NCBI GenBank assembly: GCA_023442945.1 | Contig: JAEZWW010000025.1 | Coordinates: 1 to 6,371, forward strand | DNA length: 6,371 nucleotides | Direction: 5' to 3' | Origin: Pseudomonadota bacterium | Lineage (GTDB): Bacteria > Pseudomonadota > Gammaproteobacteria > Burkholderiales > Burkholderiaceae_C | Shown here: positions 5,538 through 6,371 of the stretch, piece after piece | How positions within the stretch are numbered: the stretch's first letter is position 1 | How the letters are laid out: the number at the start of each line of letters is the position of its first letter | Notes under the pieces: generated by a model | What the model was told of the DNA's origin: nothing | Databases searched by the model: none | Seen by the model: the letters and a program-made list of their open reading frames with translations, nothing else | Made by a program: the position numbers and the translations under genes

Positions 5538-6371
5538 ATGAAACTCGCCCGCCTTGCTGCCGCTGCCGCGGTAGCCGCCACCGCACTGCTCGCCCAGGCG
5601 CCCGCCCACGCGGTGGGCCGGCTGATCGATGTCGACGTGATCGACCGCGACACCGGCGCCCGCCTGCCCGTGTACCGCCATAACGGCGAATGGTGGGTGG
5701 CCGGCCGCCCCGGCGCACGCTACGGCGTGCAGCTGCGCAACGCGAGCGGCGAACGCCTGATGGGCGTGGTGTCGATCGACGGCGTGAACGTCATCACCGG
5801 CGACACCGCATCGTTCGACCAGGCCGGCTACGTGCTGTCGCGCTACCAGAACGCGCAGATCAGCGGCTGGCGCAAGAACGAAGCCGAGGTCGCTGCCTTC
5901 CACTTCACCGCCCTGCCGCGCTCGTACGCCGCGCGCACCGGCCGGCCGGAAAACGTCGGCGTGATCGGCGTGGCGGTGTTCCGCGAACGCTACCGGCCGC
6001 CGGTCTACCCGATGCCGCGCTACCCTGGCTACCCCTCGACCCGCGAAAGCCCCGCCGGCGGCGCGCGCAGCGACGAAGCCGCCGCGCCCAACGGCTACCC
6101 CAGCGACGAGGCGCGCGAGGCTTCGCCGCAGTCGAAGTCTGCCCCTGCGTCGCCGCGCTTGGGCACCGGCCATGGCGAGCGCGAGACGTCCTACAGCAGC
6201 ACGACGGAGTTCGAGCGCCGCAGCTACCAGCCGGACGAGGTCATCACCATCCGCTACGACAGCCGCGACAACCTGGCGGCCATGGGCATCATTCCGCGCT
6301 ACCCGGCCCGACCGCAGCGCCCGGACGCGTTCCCGGAGGCCCCCGATGCGGGCTACGTCCCGGACCCACCG
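5538..6371 (+). CDS. Conserved-looking secreted protein of unknown function, 3' end beyond window
   Basis: The frame is open for 278 codons to the last base without a stop. Residues 1-25 are a clear Sec signal peptide (MKLAR, then an alanine/leucine-rich core, cleavage after AHA), so the protein is periplasmic or outer-surface. Residues about 27-151 form a compact, strand-rich domain (VGRLIDVDVIDRDTGARLPVY, GVVSIDGVNVITGDT at 76-90, GVIGVAVFRERY at 141-152). A proline/tyrosine/charged, probably disordered linker follows at 153-205. A second conserved-looking block is LGTGHGERETSYSSTTEFER (208-227), continuing SYQPDEVITIRYDSRDNLAAMGIIP to 253. I recall similar proteins annotated as hypothetical in proteobacteria, but I cannot name a domain or a function. 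No lipobox cysteine is present. It is divergent from the autotransporter-like gene, and any link between them is unproven. Confidence 0.88.
   Translation, partial: MKLARLAAAAAVAATALLAQAPAHAVGRLIDVDVIDRDTGARLPVYRHNGEWWVAGRPGARYGVQLRNASGERLMGVVSIDGVNVITGDTASFDQAGYVLSRYQNAQISGWRKNEAEVAAFHFTALPRSYAARTGRPENVGVIGVAVFRERYRPPVYPMPRYPGYPSTRESPAGGARSDEAAAPNGYPSDEAREASPQSKSAPASPRLGTGHGERETSYSSTTEFERRSYQPDEVITIRYDSRDNLAAMGIIPRYPARPQRPDAFPEAPDAGYVPDPP

Overview
This GC-rich window looks like bacterial chromosome from a betaproteobacterium, most likely Comamonadaceae (Burkholderiales). That placement is an inference from the base composition, the gene families, an IPTL-CTERM type sorting tail, and two copies of a short intergenic repeat resembling ones I recall from that family. 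I see no rRNA, tRNA, CRISPR array, transposase, integrase or phage gene. This is ordinary chromosome with one unusual surface or secreted protein gene.

Left part (1-1729): a LysR-family regulator on the minus strand, cut off at its C-terminus by the window edge, is divergent from a TauE/SafE-type membrane permease on the plus strand. The 145-bp gap between them holds a perfect 8-bp dyad plus a third half-site, a good candidate operator. The regulator probably controls the permease.

Middle part (1730-3268): two minus-strand enzyme-type genes, a small single-domain cupin and an Frm2-like nitroreductase. They are separate transcription units, because a clear intrinsic terminator lies between them. 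Each is preceded by nearly the same 13-base promoter-like stretch containing TACACT. Two copies of a degenerate 33-bp repeat sit beyond the 3' ends of the permease gene and the nitroreductase gene.

Right part (3269-6371): a 640-residue minus-strand protein has a signal peptide, a beta-helix passenger like those of autotransporters and a pertactin-type autochaperone-like segment. It has no outer-membrane beta-barrel. Instead it ends in VPTLGQFG, a hydrophobic helix and two arginines, which is an IPTL-CTERM (exosortase-type) sorting signal. This is the most interesting item in the window. A 346-bp gap separates it from a divergent plus-strand gene for a secreted protein of unknown function, which runs off the right edge.
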